Shown here: piece after piece, positions 1 to 7,956 of the stretch | How positions within the stretch are numbered: position 1 is the first letter of the stretch | How the letters are laid out: each line of letters opens with the position of its first letter | Assembly: GCA_022711665.1 (NCBI GenBank) | Contig: JAKLEN010000003.1 | Location: forward strand, 1-64,000 | Length of the DNA: 64,000 bases | DNA from: Acidobacteriota bacterium | Lineage (GTDB): Bacteria; Acidobacteriota; Aminicenantia; Aminicenantales; Saccharicenantaceae | Reading direction: 5' to 3' | The notes under the pieces: model-generated | What the model was told of the DNA's origin: nothing | Seen by the model: only the letters and a program-made list of their open reading frames with translations | The model's database searches: none | Made by a program: the position numbers and the translations under genes

Positions 1-232
1 TACACCCAACAGGGAAGGCCGTTCAAATCGAAAATGGCCGAAATGAGACTTTATTAAAACTAGGTCAACAGGTTAGAAGGCTTCAGAAAAATAACAACCG
101 GACAGGCCTGGGTCAAACCTACCTTTTCCCCAAAAATGGGTAAAAGGTAGGTTTGACCCTCCCTTCTTTGATATAATCTCAAGCTTGAGCGCTATGCCGC
201 ATCCGCGCACACCTTTCCGAGGACGGTGAACC
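1..232. other. Non-coding start of window, AT-richer than the rest
   Basis: No credible gene is visible in these bases, which are clearly richer in A and T than the rest of the window. A long perfect palindrome lies at 110-159. A TATAAT box at 172-177 points toward the peptide transporter that starts at 233; a TTGACC at 154-159 sits only about 12 nt before it, too close for a standard -35, so the promoter is only partly convincing. Confidence 0.6.
110..159. repeat. Perfect 18-bp inverted repeat (REP/MITE-like hairpin)
   Basis: GGGTCAAACCTACCTTTT (110-127) is followed, after a 14-nt loop, by its exact reverse complement at 142-159. Inside the loop CCC (128-130) can pair with GGG (138-140), lengthening the stem. 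The hairpin has no T-run after it and stands upstream of a gene, so it is not a normal terminator. Perfect palindromes of this size in intergenic DNA are typical of REP-type elements mobilised by RAYT transposases; that assignment is inference because no such transposase is in the window. Confidence 0.75.
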
Positions 233-1915
233 ATGTTCAAAGGACATCCCAAGGGCCTTTACGTCGCCTTCCTGGCCAATATGGGCGAACGCTTCGGCTT
301 CTACACGATGGTCAGCATCTTCGTCCTGTTCATGCAGGCGAAGTACGGCATGTCCGCGCCGACCGCGGGCTTCATGTACTCGACCTTCATGGTCGGGGTC
401 TATGTCTTCCCCCTGCTCGGCGGCTTCCTGGCCGACCGCTTCCTCGGCTACGGCCGGACGATCAGCCTGGGCCTCATCGTCATGTTCATCGGCTACGTCC
501 TGCTGGCCCTGCCGACGGCCATGAACACCGGCCTGCCGCTCGTCATCGGCGCCCTGGCCGTCGTGGCCCTGGGGACGGGGCTGTTCAAGGGCAACCTCCA
601 GGCCCTGGTCGGCAATCTCTATGACGACCCGAAGTATTCGGCCCTGCGGGACCGGGCCTTCAGCGTCTTCTACATGGGCATCAACATCGGGGCCATGTTC
701 GCCCCCTCGGCCTCCATGGCCGTTTGCAACTGGATCATGCGCGGGGCCGGGCTGTCCTACGACGCCCGCATCCCGGCCCTGGCCAACGATCTCCTCGGCG
801 GCAAGCTGGCCGACGCCTCCGCCTACCTGGCCATCGCCCAGGGCCAGGACGCGGCCGTGACCCTTGACACCCTCAAGGTCTTTTCCGAGAGATACATCAA
901 CACCCTGGGCAAGTCCTATCACCTCGGCTTCGGCGTGGCCTGCCTCAGCCTGATCGTCTCGATGATCATCTTCTGGGCCTACCGCAAGCACTACGCCATG
1001 GCCGACCTGTCCGAGCGGCAGAAGGCCAAGTCCGAGGCCCTCCGCGGCCAGATGGTCGAGATGGGCCCCAAGGAAACGCGGGAGCGTCTCGTCGTCCTCG
1101 GCCTGGTCTTCTTCGTTGTCATTTTCTTCTGGATGGCCTTCCAGCAGAGCGCCGTCACCCTGACCTACTTCGCCCGGGACTACACCGTTTCGAGCGTCGG
1201 CAAGGCGGCCTTCTTCCTGTTCGACCTGACCGGCATGCTCCTGGCCATCCTGGCCGTCGCCGGCCTCGTCGTCCTGTTGCGCCGGGCCTCCGGCCGCCTG
1301 GCCAGGGTCCTGGGGGCGGCCGCCTTCCTCGGCTTCGGCGCCCTGGCCTTCCTGCGCTTTCGGGGCTACGGCGACACGAACAGCTTCCAGCCGCAGATCT
1401 TCCAGCAGTTCAACCCCATCTTCATCGTCGGCCTGACGCCGCTCGTCGTCGGCCTCTTCGGCTGGCTCAACCGCAGGGGCAAGGAGCCGTCCGCGCCGCG
1501 CAAGATCGGCATCGGCATGCTCGTGACGGCCGTGGCCTACACCATCCTGGCCGTGGGTTCGTTCGGCCTCATGAGCCCGAAAGCCCTCGGCGGCCTGGTC
1601 GCGCCGGCCGACAGCCTGGTCCCCGTCTACTGGCTCATCTCGACCTACTTCCTGCTGACCGTCGCCGAGCTCTTCCTCAGCCCGATCGGCATCTCCTTCG
1701 TCTCCAAGGTCTCCCCGCCCAAGTACAAGGGCCTGATGCAGGGCTGCTGGTTCGCGGCGACGGCCGTCGGCAATTCCCTGGTCGGGGTGACCGCCTATCT
1801 TTGGGTGCGCCTGCCGCTCGCGGTGGTCTGGGCCATCCTCGTGGTCGCCTGCCTGGTGTCGGCCGCCTTCATCTTCTCGATCATGAAGCGTCTGGAGCGG
1901 GTGGCGGGGGCCTGA
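233..1915 (+). CDS. POT/PTR2-family proton-dependent oligopeptide transporter
   Basis: Inner-membrane symporter of 560 residues, predicted to import di- and tripeptides with protons. The N-terminus carries the POT signature region GERFGFYTM (about residues 17-25), corresponding to the family's ExxERFxYY motif. The mid-protein segment FQQFNPIFIV matches the conserved FxxxNPxFI element of PTR2 transporters. Many hydrophobic segments are visible, consistent with 12-14 membrane helices; the length is at the long end for bacterial members. The ATG at 233 follows GAGGACGGTGAACC, a reasonable ribosome-binding site. It converges on the URO-D-like gene, with 6 bp between the stops. Peptide uptake agrees with the secreted peptidases elsewhere in the window. 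Exact substrates cannot be read from sequence. Confidence 0.9.
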   Translation: MFKGHPKGLYVAFLANMGERFGFYTMVSIFVLFMQAKYGMSAPTAGFMYSTFMVGVYVFPLLGGFLADRFLGYGRTISLGLIVMFIGYVLLALPTAMNTGLPLVIGALAVVALGTGLFKGNLQALVGNLYDDPKYSALRDRAFSVFYMGINIGAMFAPSASMAVCNWIMRGAGLSYDARIPALANDLLGGKLADASAYLAIAQGQDAAVTLDTLKVFSERYINTLGKSYHLGFGVACLSLIVSMIIFWAYRKHYAMADLSERQKAKSEALRGQMVEMGPKETRERLVVLGLVFFVVIFFWMAFQQSAVTLTYFARDYTVSSVGKAAFFLFDLTGMLLAILAVAGLVVLLRRASGRLARVLGAAAFLGFGALAFLRFRGYGDTNSFQPQIFQQFNPIFIVGLTPLVVGLFGWLNRRGKEPSAPRKIGIGMLVTAVAYTILAVGSFGLMSPKALGGLVAPADSLVPVYWLISTYFLLTVAELFLSPIGISFVSKVSPPKYKGLMQGCWFAATAVGNSLVGVTAYLWVRLPLAVVWAILVVACLVSAAFIFSIMKRLERVAGA

Positions 1916-1921
1916 CGGCGG

Positions 1922-3001
1922 TCAGAGGATCAGTTTCTTCTTTTCGAGATAGTAGAGGTAGTCGGAGTAGGAGACGTCCGGCGGGACGCGGTGGTCGACG
2001 CACGGCAGGTAGCCGCCCCGCTCGACGAGCGGCGCGAGCTTCGCGAGCTCCCGGTCGATGGCCTCCCGGCCGGCGATCAGGGCCCGCTTGTCCACCCCGC
2101 CCAGGAGGAGCGCCTCCGTCCCGTAGTCCCGCCGCAGCTTCCAGGGATCCGTGTGGGCGGCCTCGATCGGGAACATGCAGTTGATCCCGCCCCGCAGCCA
2201 GCCCGGCACGAGATCGTAGATGCGGCCGTCGCAGTCGAGGACGTTGACGAAGACGCCCTTGGCCTTCAGGGCGGCGGTGATGCGCTCGTAGCGGGGGACC
2301 ATGAGGGACTCGAAGAGCCGGGGCGACAGCAGGGGCCCGTGGTTGTAGCACATGTCCTCCCACCACCAGGCCACGTCGATCTCGCCGCCGCCCGGGATGT
2401 GGCGCTCGATGAGCTCGAGGTCCATCCGGGTGACGTGCTCCATCATCTCCTCGACCCAGTCCCGGTCGGTCATCAGGGCGATGGACAGGTTCTCGAGGCC
2501 CATCCAGTCGCGGAGCCAGCCGTAGAGCGAGCCGCAGTGGAAGAGGATGGGCAGGCCGGCGGTGTGGGCGGCGTCCACGGCCGCCCGGACGTCGCCGACC
2601 CGGCCGGGGGCGTCCGGGTCGAGCCGCTCGTCGCGCAGCTTCTCCCAGTCGGCCCTGGTCTCGACGGCGAACTTGATGAAATGGGGCATCGATGAGTCGT
2701 AGTCGAGCATCTCGGCCAGCGCCCCTTCCTTGGTCCGGACGAGGCGGCGCCCGCCCCGCTCTTCGATCGTCTCCTCCTCGAACCTGGGGAAGAGGCCCCT
2801 GGCGATGGGCGCTTCGGGGATCGTTTCCAGGCCCTCGAGGCCGAGGTGCCGCTCGACGTCCCGGTTGGACCGGCAGGCGGCCGGCAGGCCCTGCTCGTGC
2901 CAGACGGCGATCGTCTTGTCCCAGTAGCCGAACTCCATGTCGGGGACCCGGTCAGGCTTCTCCCAGCGGAAGACCTTGTTGAACCTCTCTCGGGTGGTCA
3001 T
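1922..3001 (-). CDS. Uroporphyrinogen decarboxylase (URO-D) superfamily protein, possible corrinoid-linked methyltransferase
   Basis: A 359-residue protein starting MTTRERFNKVFRWEKPDRVPDM, the usual opening of URO-D/MtaA/CmuA-like proteins. These fold as TIM barrels and either decarboxylate uroporphyrinogen or move methyl groups between corrinoid proteins and thiols. No haem gene is nearby, so the second role is more likely (inference). Candidate metal-binding cysteines occur in VLDCDG and YLPCVDH; the HxC of MtaA-type zinc sites is not obvious, which weakens a specific methyltransferase call. The reading frame extends 44 codons further upstream, but a promoter at 3012-3040 lies inside that extension, so I use the ATG at 3001. 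No ribosome-binding site precedes it. Confidence 0.8.
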   Translation of the reverse strand: MTTRERFNKVFRWEKPDRVPDMEFGYWDKTIAVWHEQGLPAACRSNRDVERHLGLEGLETIPEAPIARGLFPRFEEETIEERGGRRLVRTKEGALAEMLDYDSSMPHFIKFAVETRADWEKLRDERLDPDAPGRVGDVRAAVDAAHTAGLPILFHCGSLYGWLRDWMGLENLSIALMTDRDWVEEMMEHVTRMDLELIERHIPGGGEIDVAWWWEDMCYNHGPLLSPRLFESLMVPRYERITAALKAKGVFVNVLDCDGRIYDLVPGWLRGGINCMFPIEAAHTDPWKLRRDYGTEALLLGGVDKRALIAGREAIDRELAKLAPLVERGGYLPCVDHRVPPDVSYSDYLYYLEKKKLIL

Positions 3002-3011
3002 GCGCGGCCCG

Positions 3012-3040
3012 ATGATATCCCGCCCGGCCGGCCCGGTCAA
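3012..3040 (-). promoter_or_regulatory. Sigma-70-type promoter, almost leaderless
   Basis: On the minus strand TTGACC (3040-3035) is followed after exactly 17 nt by TATCAT (3017-3012). Only 10 nt separate the -10 box from the ATG at 3001, so the expected mRNA leader is about 3-4 nt and cannot carry a ribosome-binding site. Confidence 0.55.
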
Positions 3041-3055
3041 CCTGTCCCGCCGGGT

Positions 3056-3084
3056 TTGAAAAGCCGGGGCCCCTGTACTAGAAT
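3056..3084 (+). promoter_or_regulatory. Sigma-70-type promoter of the mla operon
   Basis: TTGAAA (3056-3061), a 17-nt spacer and TAGAAT (3079-3084) form a good promoter. Transcription would start near 3091 and give about 110 nt of leader before mlaE, long enough to hold the small open reading frame at 3112. It is back-to-back with the promoter at 3012-3040. Confidence 0.55.
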
Positions 3085-3111
3085 GGCAGCCACAGGAACG
3101 GAGAGCAAAGG

Positions 3112-3204
3112 ATGAACAGCCGGACGGCGCCACGGGTTTTTTTCGCCCTCGGGGCGGGCCCGGCCCCGGACCGGGCTCCCGTCATCCCGCCGGGGGCGCG
3201 ATGA
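3112..3204 (+). CDS. Possible 30-residue leader peptide coupled to mlaE
   Basis: An ATG with GGAG eight bases upstream opens a 30-codon frame (begins MNSRTAPRVFF, ends PPGAR) whose TGA overlaps the mlaE ATG as ATGA. It lies wholly between the promoter at 3056-3084 and mlaE. The position, the start signal and the stop/start overlap suggest translational coupling. The peptide has no recognisable domain, and in DNA this rich in GC a 30-codon frame can arise by chance, so it remains a candidate. Confidence 0.35.
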   Translation: MNSRTAPRVFFALGAGPAPDRAPVIPPGAR

Positions 3205-4295
3205 GCGAAGCCGGCGCGATCCCGAAAGCGGAGCGGACGATCGTCCTGCCGAAGAGGCTGCGGGCGGCCGAGGTGGCCGCGCTCCTCGGCGAGATCCACG
3301 GCCGGCAGGGCGGGCTGGCCCTCGATTTCCGGGAGGTCGAGGAGTTCGACTCCGCGACCCTGGCCCTTCTCGGGCACGCCGCCCAGGACCTGCCCGGCGT
3401 GACCGTGGTCAACGTCCCCGAGGCCCTGGTCCGGGCCGGTGCGGGCTTCGCCAAGTCCCCCTCGGACCTCTGGCCGGCCAGGCCGGCCGTGCCGGCCACG
3501 GGCACCCGCGCCGGCCGCTTCGTCCGGGCCCTGGCCGACCGGTTCCTGGCCCGGACCCGCGTCGCGGCCTCGTTCCTGTCGATGCTGGCCGACGAGGCCT
3601 ATCACGTCGGCGTCTATCTCAAGACCCGCAAGGGGGTCTATCCCGGCGAGATCGGCAACCAGATGTTCTTCATGGGCTACGGGTCCTACCCGATCGTCTG
3701 CGTGCTCCTGTTCCTCGTCGGCGTGACCATCTCCTTCGCCGCCTCCGACCCCCTGCAGAGCTTCGGGGCCTCGACCTACATCGCCGACATCATCGGCTAC
3801 GCCATGCTGCGCGAGCTCGTGCCGCTCATGGCCGGCGTCATCCTGGCCGGCAAGATCGGGGCGGCCATCACGGCCGAGCTGGCCAGCATGACCGTCCTCG
3901 AGGAGGTCGACGCCCTCAAGACCATGGGCGTCGTGCCGGAGCGGTTCCTCATGGTGCCGCGGCTGGCGGCCATCACGGCGGTCGTCCCCCTGCTCGTGGG
4001 CCTGGCCGACGTCTGCGGCATCGCCGGCGGCATGGTGGTGTCCGGGATCAAGTACGGCACGATGCCGAAGGAATTCCTCGACCAGATGGTCAACACGGTG
4101 GCCTGGGACGATTTCGCCTGGGGCCTGGTCAAGACCATCGTCTTCGGCTGGACCATCGTCATCTCGGCCGGCTACAAGGGCCTGACCGTCGGCCGCAGCG
4201 CCGAGGAGGTCGGCCGGGCCACGACGGAGTCGGTCGTCCTGTCGATCACCCTGGTCATCGTCATCGACTGCCTGTTCGCCTTCGTCCTGTATTGA
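3201..4295 (+). CDS. mlaE: MlaE-type ABC phospholipid transporter permease with N-terminal STAS-like domain
   Basis: The 364-residue protein has two parts. Residues 1 to about 95 look like a STAS domain (LDFREVEEFDSATLALLGHAA contains the typical strand-turn-DSA pattern). Residues from about 120 to the end are an MlaE/YrbE permease with five or so hydrophobic segments and the family-typical region AELASMTVLEEVDALKTMG. Stand-alone MlaE is about 260 residues; the extra N-terminus is homologous in type to MlaB, so one chain may do the work of both. In the inner membrane it would pair with the ATPase MlaF and the MCE protein MlaD to move phospholipids between membranes. It is the first large gene of a four-gene operon in which neighbours overlap or abut. 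Confidence 0.9.
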   Translation: MSEAGAIPKAERTIVLPKRLRAAEVAALLGEIHGRQGGLALDFREVEEFDSATLALLGHAAQDLPGVTVVNVPEALVRAGAGFAKSPSDLWPARPAVPATGTRAGRFVRALADRFLARTRVAASFLSMLADEAYHVGVYLKTRKGVYPGEIGNQMFFMGYGSYPIVCVLLFLVGVTISFAASDPLQSFGASTYIADIIGYAMLRELVPLMAGVILAGKIGAAITAELASMTVLEEVDALKTMGVVPERFLMVPRLAAITAVVPLLVGLADVCGIAGGMVVSGIKYGTMPKEFLDQMVNTVAWDDFAWGLVKTIVFGWTIVISAGYKGLTVGRSAEEVGRATTESVVLSITLVIVIDCLFAFVLY

Positions 4296-4297
4296 CC

Positions 4298-5047
4298 ATG
4301 GATATCATCCGCGCGGACCGCTTGACCATCGGCTACGGGGGAGAGGTAGTCCTCCGCGACCTCTCCTTCGCCGTCCCGGCCGGCCTGATCACGGTCGTCC
4401 TGGGGATCAGCGGGTCGGGCAAGTCGACCCTGCTCAAGTCCCTGGCCGGGCTCCTGCCGCCGCTCGGGGGCCGGTACGAGTTCTCCGGCGCCCCGGTGGA
4501 CTACGGTTCCGAGCGGTCGCTCCAATCCCTGTACTCCCGGATCGGCGTCCTCTACCAGGGCGGGGCGCTCCTCAACGGCCTCAGCCTCTACGAGAACGTG
4601 GCCCTGCCGGTCCGCATGCACTATCCCGAGATCCCCGAGAACATGGTCCGGGACATGGTCCACGCCGGGCTGGCCCAGGTCGAGCTGGCCGGGAGCGCCG
4701 ACAAGTACCCGGCCGAGCTGTCCGGGGGCATGCGCAAGCGGGGGGCCCTGGCCCGGGCCCTGGTCCTCGATCCCGACATCGTCTTCTGCGACGAGCCGTC
4801 GTCGGGCCTCGATCCCATCACTTCGTCGCTCCTTGACGACCTGCTGATCCGGCTCAAGGAGACCTTCGGCATGACCCTGGTCGTGGTCACCCACGAGCTG
4901 CGCTCGATCGAACGGGTGGCCGATCGCGTCCTCGTCCTCAACGACGGCGGCCTGCGCTTCGACGGCGACGCCGCGGCCCTGGCGGCCTCGGACGACGGCT
5001 TCATCCGGACATTCTTTCTCAGGAAGGGCGATCATGATGACGCATGA
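4298..5047 (+). CDS. mlaF: MlaF-type ABC transporter ATPase
   Basis: ATP-binding subunit of the phospholipid ABC transporter, about 249 residues. It shows Walker A GISGSGKST, a Q-loop (YQGG), signature ELSGGMRKR, Walker B IVFCDEPSSGLDP and the H-loop VVTHE. LSGGMRKR is typical of the MlaF branch. A TTG at 4292 would overlap the mlaE stop as TTGA; the ATG at 4298 is only two codons later and is used here. It overlaps mlaD by 14 nt. Confidence 0.9.
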   Translation: MDIIRADRLTIGYGGEVVLRDLSFAVPAGLITVVLGISGSGKSTLLKSLAGLLPPLGGRYEFSGAPVDYGSERSLQSLYSRIGVLYQGGALLNGLSLYENVALPVRMHYPEIPENMVRDMVHAGLAQVELAGSADKYPAELSGGMRKRGALARALVLDPDIVFCDEPSSGLDPITSSLLDDLLIRLKETFGMTLVVVTHELRSIERVADRVLVLNDGGLRFDGDAAALAASDDGFIRTFFLRKGDHDDA

Positions 5048-5978
5048 GCAAAAAACCAGGCTGGGGATCTTCCTGGCCCTGGCGGCGGTCATTTTCCTGG
5101 TCGTGACCGCGTTCTTTGTCCTGCCCAAGCTCAGCGACCCGGGCGAGGTCTATACGGTCAAGTTCCGCGACACGTCGGTCAACGGCCTCTCGGTCGGCGC
5201 CGACGTCAAGTACCGCGGCGTCCCGGTCGGCCGGGTCGTCGCCATCCGCCTGAACCGCGCGGACATGGGCTCGATCGACGTCGATGTCAAGATCCGGCCG
5301 GGCCTGGCCATGAAGGCCGACATGAAGGCCCAGATGGTCTACGTCGGCATCACCGGGCAGAAGTTCATCGAGCTCAGCGGCGGCCAGGTCTCGTCCCCGG
5401 ACCTGCCCGCCCATGGCGAGATCGCCATGGGCCGGGGCCTGGGCGAGAAGGCCGACGACATCGTCAACAACCTCCAGACGACGGCCAAGCGCATCACCGA
5501 GGTCCTTTCCCCGGAGAACGTGGCCAAGTTTTCGGCGTTCCTGGACAGCACCGAGAAAAGCTCGGCCGCCCTGGCGGAGGTCCTCCAGGGGCGCAAGCGC
5601 TCGCTCGACAATACCCTGGCCAGCGTCGAGAAGGCGACTGCTGACCTGGCGGCGGCCATGGGCACGGTCAAGCCCCTGGTCGAGAACGCCAACCGGCTCG
5701 CCGCCACCCTCGAGACCGGCTCGCGCCAGACCCTGGACAACATCGCCCAGCGGTTCTCGGCCGAGGAGCTGGGCGGCGCCATCGCCGATCTCCGGACCTT
5801 CCTGACGACGGCCTCGGTCAGCCTGAAGAAGATGGAGAGCGTCCTGCTCGAGCAGCAGACCCAGCTCCAGCAGACGTTCGCCAGCCTCAGCGAGACCATC
5901 GAGAACCTGAGCCGATTCACCCGCGAGATCGCCGACGAGCCGACGTCCCTGCTGCGGACGCGAAAGGACAAGAAATGA
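5034..5978 (+). CDS. mlaD: MlaD-type MCE-domain phospholipid-binding protein
   Basis: A 314-residue protein with one N-terminal membrane helix (about residues 8-28) and an MCE domain (about 38-118, beginning YTVKFRDTSVNGLSVGADVKYRGVPVG). The remaining 190 residues are predicted coiled coil with repeated polar heptads, resembling MCE proteins that build periplasmic hexamers or needles. It would bind lipid in the periplasm and dock on MlaE/MlaF. E. coli MlaD is about 183 residues, so the helical tail is much longer here and may span more of the periplasm. Start chosen at the first of two adjacent ATGs, inside the end of mlaF. Confidence 0.88.
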   Translation: MMTHEQKTRLGIFLALAAVIFLVVTAFFVLPKLSDPGEVYTVKFRDTSVNGLSVGADVKYRGVPVGRVVAIRLNRADMGSIDVDVKIRPGLAMKADMKAQMVYVGITGQKFIELSGGQVSSPDLPAHGEIAMGRGLGEKADDIVNNLQTTAKRITEVLSPENVAKFSAFLDSTEKSSAALAEVLQGRKRSLDNTLASVEKATADLAAAMGTVKPLVENANRLAATLETGSRQTLDNIAQRFSAEELGGAIADLRTFLTTASVSLKKMESVLLEQQTQLQQTFASLSETIENLSRFTREIADEPTSLLRTRKDKK

Positions 5979-6577
5979 CCAAGACCAACGCCCTGCCGGC
6001 CGCCGCGGCCGTCCTGCTCCTCCTCGGCGCGGCGTGCCTGTCCACGCCGACGAAGCGGTACTTTCAGATCGTCCCGATTGACAAGGACGCCGAGCGCCAT
6101 CCGCCGATCGACAAGCCGCTCTATATCGAGCCGGTCCGCGTCGATCCGCTCTACGACGACTACCGGGTCATCTACCGGGTCTCGCCCTACGAGCTGAAGT
6201 ACTATTCCTCGAGCTTCTGGGCCAAGAAGCCCGCGGACCTATTCCGCGCGGCCATCAGCGAGTACCTCATCCGCAAGGAGGGCTTCTCCCGAGTGACGCT
6301 CGACGTCCTCCAGGGCGACCCGGTCCTGGTCCTGCGCTCGACGGTCCGGCTGGTCGAGGAGATCGACAATCCCAAGGTCTGGTTCGGCCGGCTGGCCATG
6401 GACCTCGAGTTCCTGGACCTCAAGAGCGGACGTGTCCTCGTCCGCCACTCCTTCGACCAGCGCCTGCCTCTCGGCGCGCGCAAGGTCAACTTCCTGCCGG
6501 CCGCCCTGTCGGGCATCCTCGTCGACGAGCTGGACGCCGCGGTCCGCAAGCTGGCCGACGCCCTGGCCGCCCACTGA
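5975..6577 (+). CDS. ABC transport auxiliary lipoprotein (PqiC/ABC_trans_aux type)
   Basis: A 200-residue lipoprotein with signal peptide and lipobox LLGAAC (cysteine about 21). The following region (KRYFQIVPID, then LYIEPVRVDPLYDDYRVIYR) matches the ABC-type transport auxiliary lipoprotein family found with MCE systems. It probably sits in the outer membrane and receives or passes lipid from the MlaD tunnel. The start overlaps the mlaD stop as ATGA, so it is translated with the operon. Confidence 0.8.
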   Translation: MTKTNALPAAAAVLLLLGAACLSTPTKRYFQIVPIDKDAERHPPIDKPLYIEPVRVDPLYDDYRVIYRVSPYELKYYSSSFWAKKPADLFRAAISEYLIRKEGFSRVTLDVLQGDPVLVLRSTVRLVEEIDNPKVWFGRLAMDLEFLDLKSGRVLVRHSFDQRLPLGARKVNFLPAALSGILVDELDAAVRKLADALAAH

Positions 6578-6616
6578 TCCGGAGCGGCACCCCGCCGGCC
6601 CGCGGCGTGGCCGGGG

Positions 6617-7882
6617 CTATCTCCCGCCGCCGTGGCTCCGGACGGCCTCGAACATGGCCGCGATGTTGGCGACCGGGACGTCTGCCTGGATGTTGTGAAC
6701 GGCGTTGAAGACAAAGCCGCCGTCGCGGCCGAAGATGTCGCAGCGCTCCAGGACCTCGGCCCGGACCTCCTCCGGGCCGCCGAAGGCCAGCGTCTTCTGG
6801 GTGTCGATCCCGCCGCCCCAGAAGACGAGGTCGCGGCCGAACTCCTGCTTGAGCCGGCGGGGGTCCATGCCGGCCGCCGAGACCTGGATGGGGTTGAGGA
6901 TGTCGAAACCGCTGTCGATGAAGGCCGGGATGAGGTTGTAGACCGCGCCGCAGGAGTGCTTGAAGGACTTCCAGGCGGTATGGGCGTGGATCCAGTCGTT
7001 GATGCGGCGGTAATAGGGCAGATAGAGCTCGCGGAAGGAGGCCTCCGAGCAGAACTGCGACCGCTGCGTCCCGAAGTCCGTGCCGCAGACGAACGCGGCC
7101 TGGACCTCGTCGCCGACCCGCTCGCGGATGCGGGCCAGGTTGGCCAGGGCGATCTCGGTCTGGCGCTCGAAGACGCGGTGGACGTAGGGGCGGCGGGTCA
7201 GGGTGGAAACGTACCATTCCTCGACGTCGCGGACGCCCCTGGGGCGCTTGAGGCCCGGCCCGGGGACGAGGGCGATGTCGCCGAGGGCGGTGCCGCCGAA
7301 GCTGGCGATCGTCCCCCGCCCGGTCGCCGCGGCCCGCCGGCTCTCGCGCTCGAAATGGCCCAGGACCTCGTCGGAGACGGGGCCGAACTCCTGGAGGTTG
7401 TCCTCGGGGTCGAGCCGGGCTTCGTCGATCGGCTCCTGGCGGATGATGGTGTCGAAGAAGAAGCCGTTCCGGGGCAGGCGCCCGGAGGGCGCGGCGGTCC
7501 GGTCGCCGCCGGGAAAGACGAGCGTATCGCCGTTCGCGTCCCTGGTCGTCCGGAAATTCCCGGACATGAGGACCTCGGTGCCGTCGTCCATGCGCCAGGG
7601 GGTCCAGTTCTCGTTGCGGTAGCCGAACATCGTGTCCAGGCCGTAGACGCCCTGGACGTCGATGCCCAGGACGGTCTGCAGGTCCTCGTCGATCCAGCCC
7701 AGCATCTGGTAGGGCTCGTGGACCTTGACCAGCCGGTCCGGCAGGCCGTAATGCCGGCGCAGGCCGATGACGCACTTGACGTGCATGCCGGTGACGCCCG
7801 TGCCGTTGAAGTCGACGGGGATGCGGTCGGGCTGCCTATGTTCGAGAGCGGCGCCCAGGCGTTCCCGGCTGGTCATCGGCAT
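6617..7882 (-). CDS. Second URO-D superfamily protein, possible methyltransferase
   Basis: A 421-residue protein opening MTSRERLGAALEHRQPDRIPVDF, the standard URO-D-like start. The segment KHSCGAV gives the histidine-x-cysteine pair seen in MtaA/CmuA-type zinc sites, and GGFVFNAVHNIQADVP resembles the C-terminal barrel end of the family, with histidine where others have cysteine. It is long for the family (about 340-370) because of an insert around residues 80-150. GGAGG in the right place (about 7890) supports the ATG at 7882. It is unlike the paralogue at 1922-3001 outside the barrel motifs. No corrinoid protein is next to it, so its substrate is unknown. Confidence 0.8.
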   Translation of the reverse strand: MPMTSRERLGAALEHRQPDRIPVDFNGTGVTGMHVKCVIGLRRHYGLPDRLVKVHEPYQMLGWIDEDLQTVLGIDVQGVYGLDTMFGYRNENWTPWRMDDGTEVLMSGNFRTTRDANGDTLVFPGGDRTAAPSGRLPRNGFFFDTIIRQEPIDEARLDPEDNLQEFGPVSDEVLGHFERESRRAAATGRGTIASFGGTALGDIALVPGPGLKRPRGVRDVEEWYVSTLTRRPYVHRVFERQTEIALANLARIRERVGDEVQAAFVCGTDFGTQRSQFCSEASFRELYLPYYRRINDWIHAHTAWKSFKHSCGAVYNLIPAFIDSGFDILNPIQVSAAGMDPRRLKQEFGRDLVFWGGGIDTQKTLAFGGPEEVRAEVLERCDIFGRDGGFVFNAVHNIQADVPVANIAAMFEAVRSHGGGR

Positions 7883-7956
7883 GGCTGGCCTCCTCGACCC
7901 TCAAGATTAGCGTTTTCGAGGCCGCTGTGCAATCCGCGGGCCCGGAGGGCGTCTCC

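Noticed and set aside
154..177. TTGACC and TATAAT as a full promoter for the peptide transporter
   Set aside because: Spacing is only about 12 nt, too short for a normal sigma-70 promoter, and TTGACC is part of the palindrome arm.
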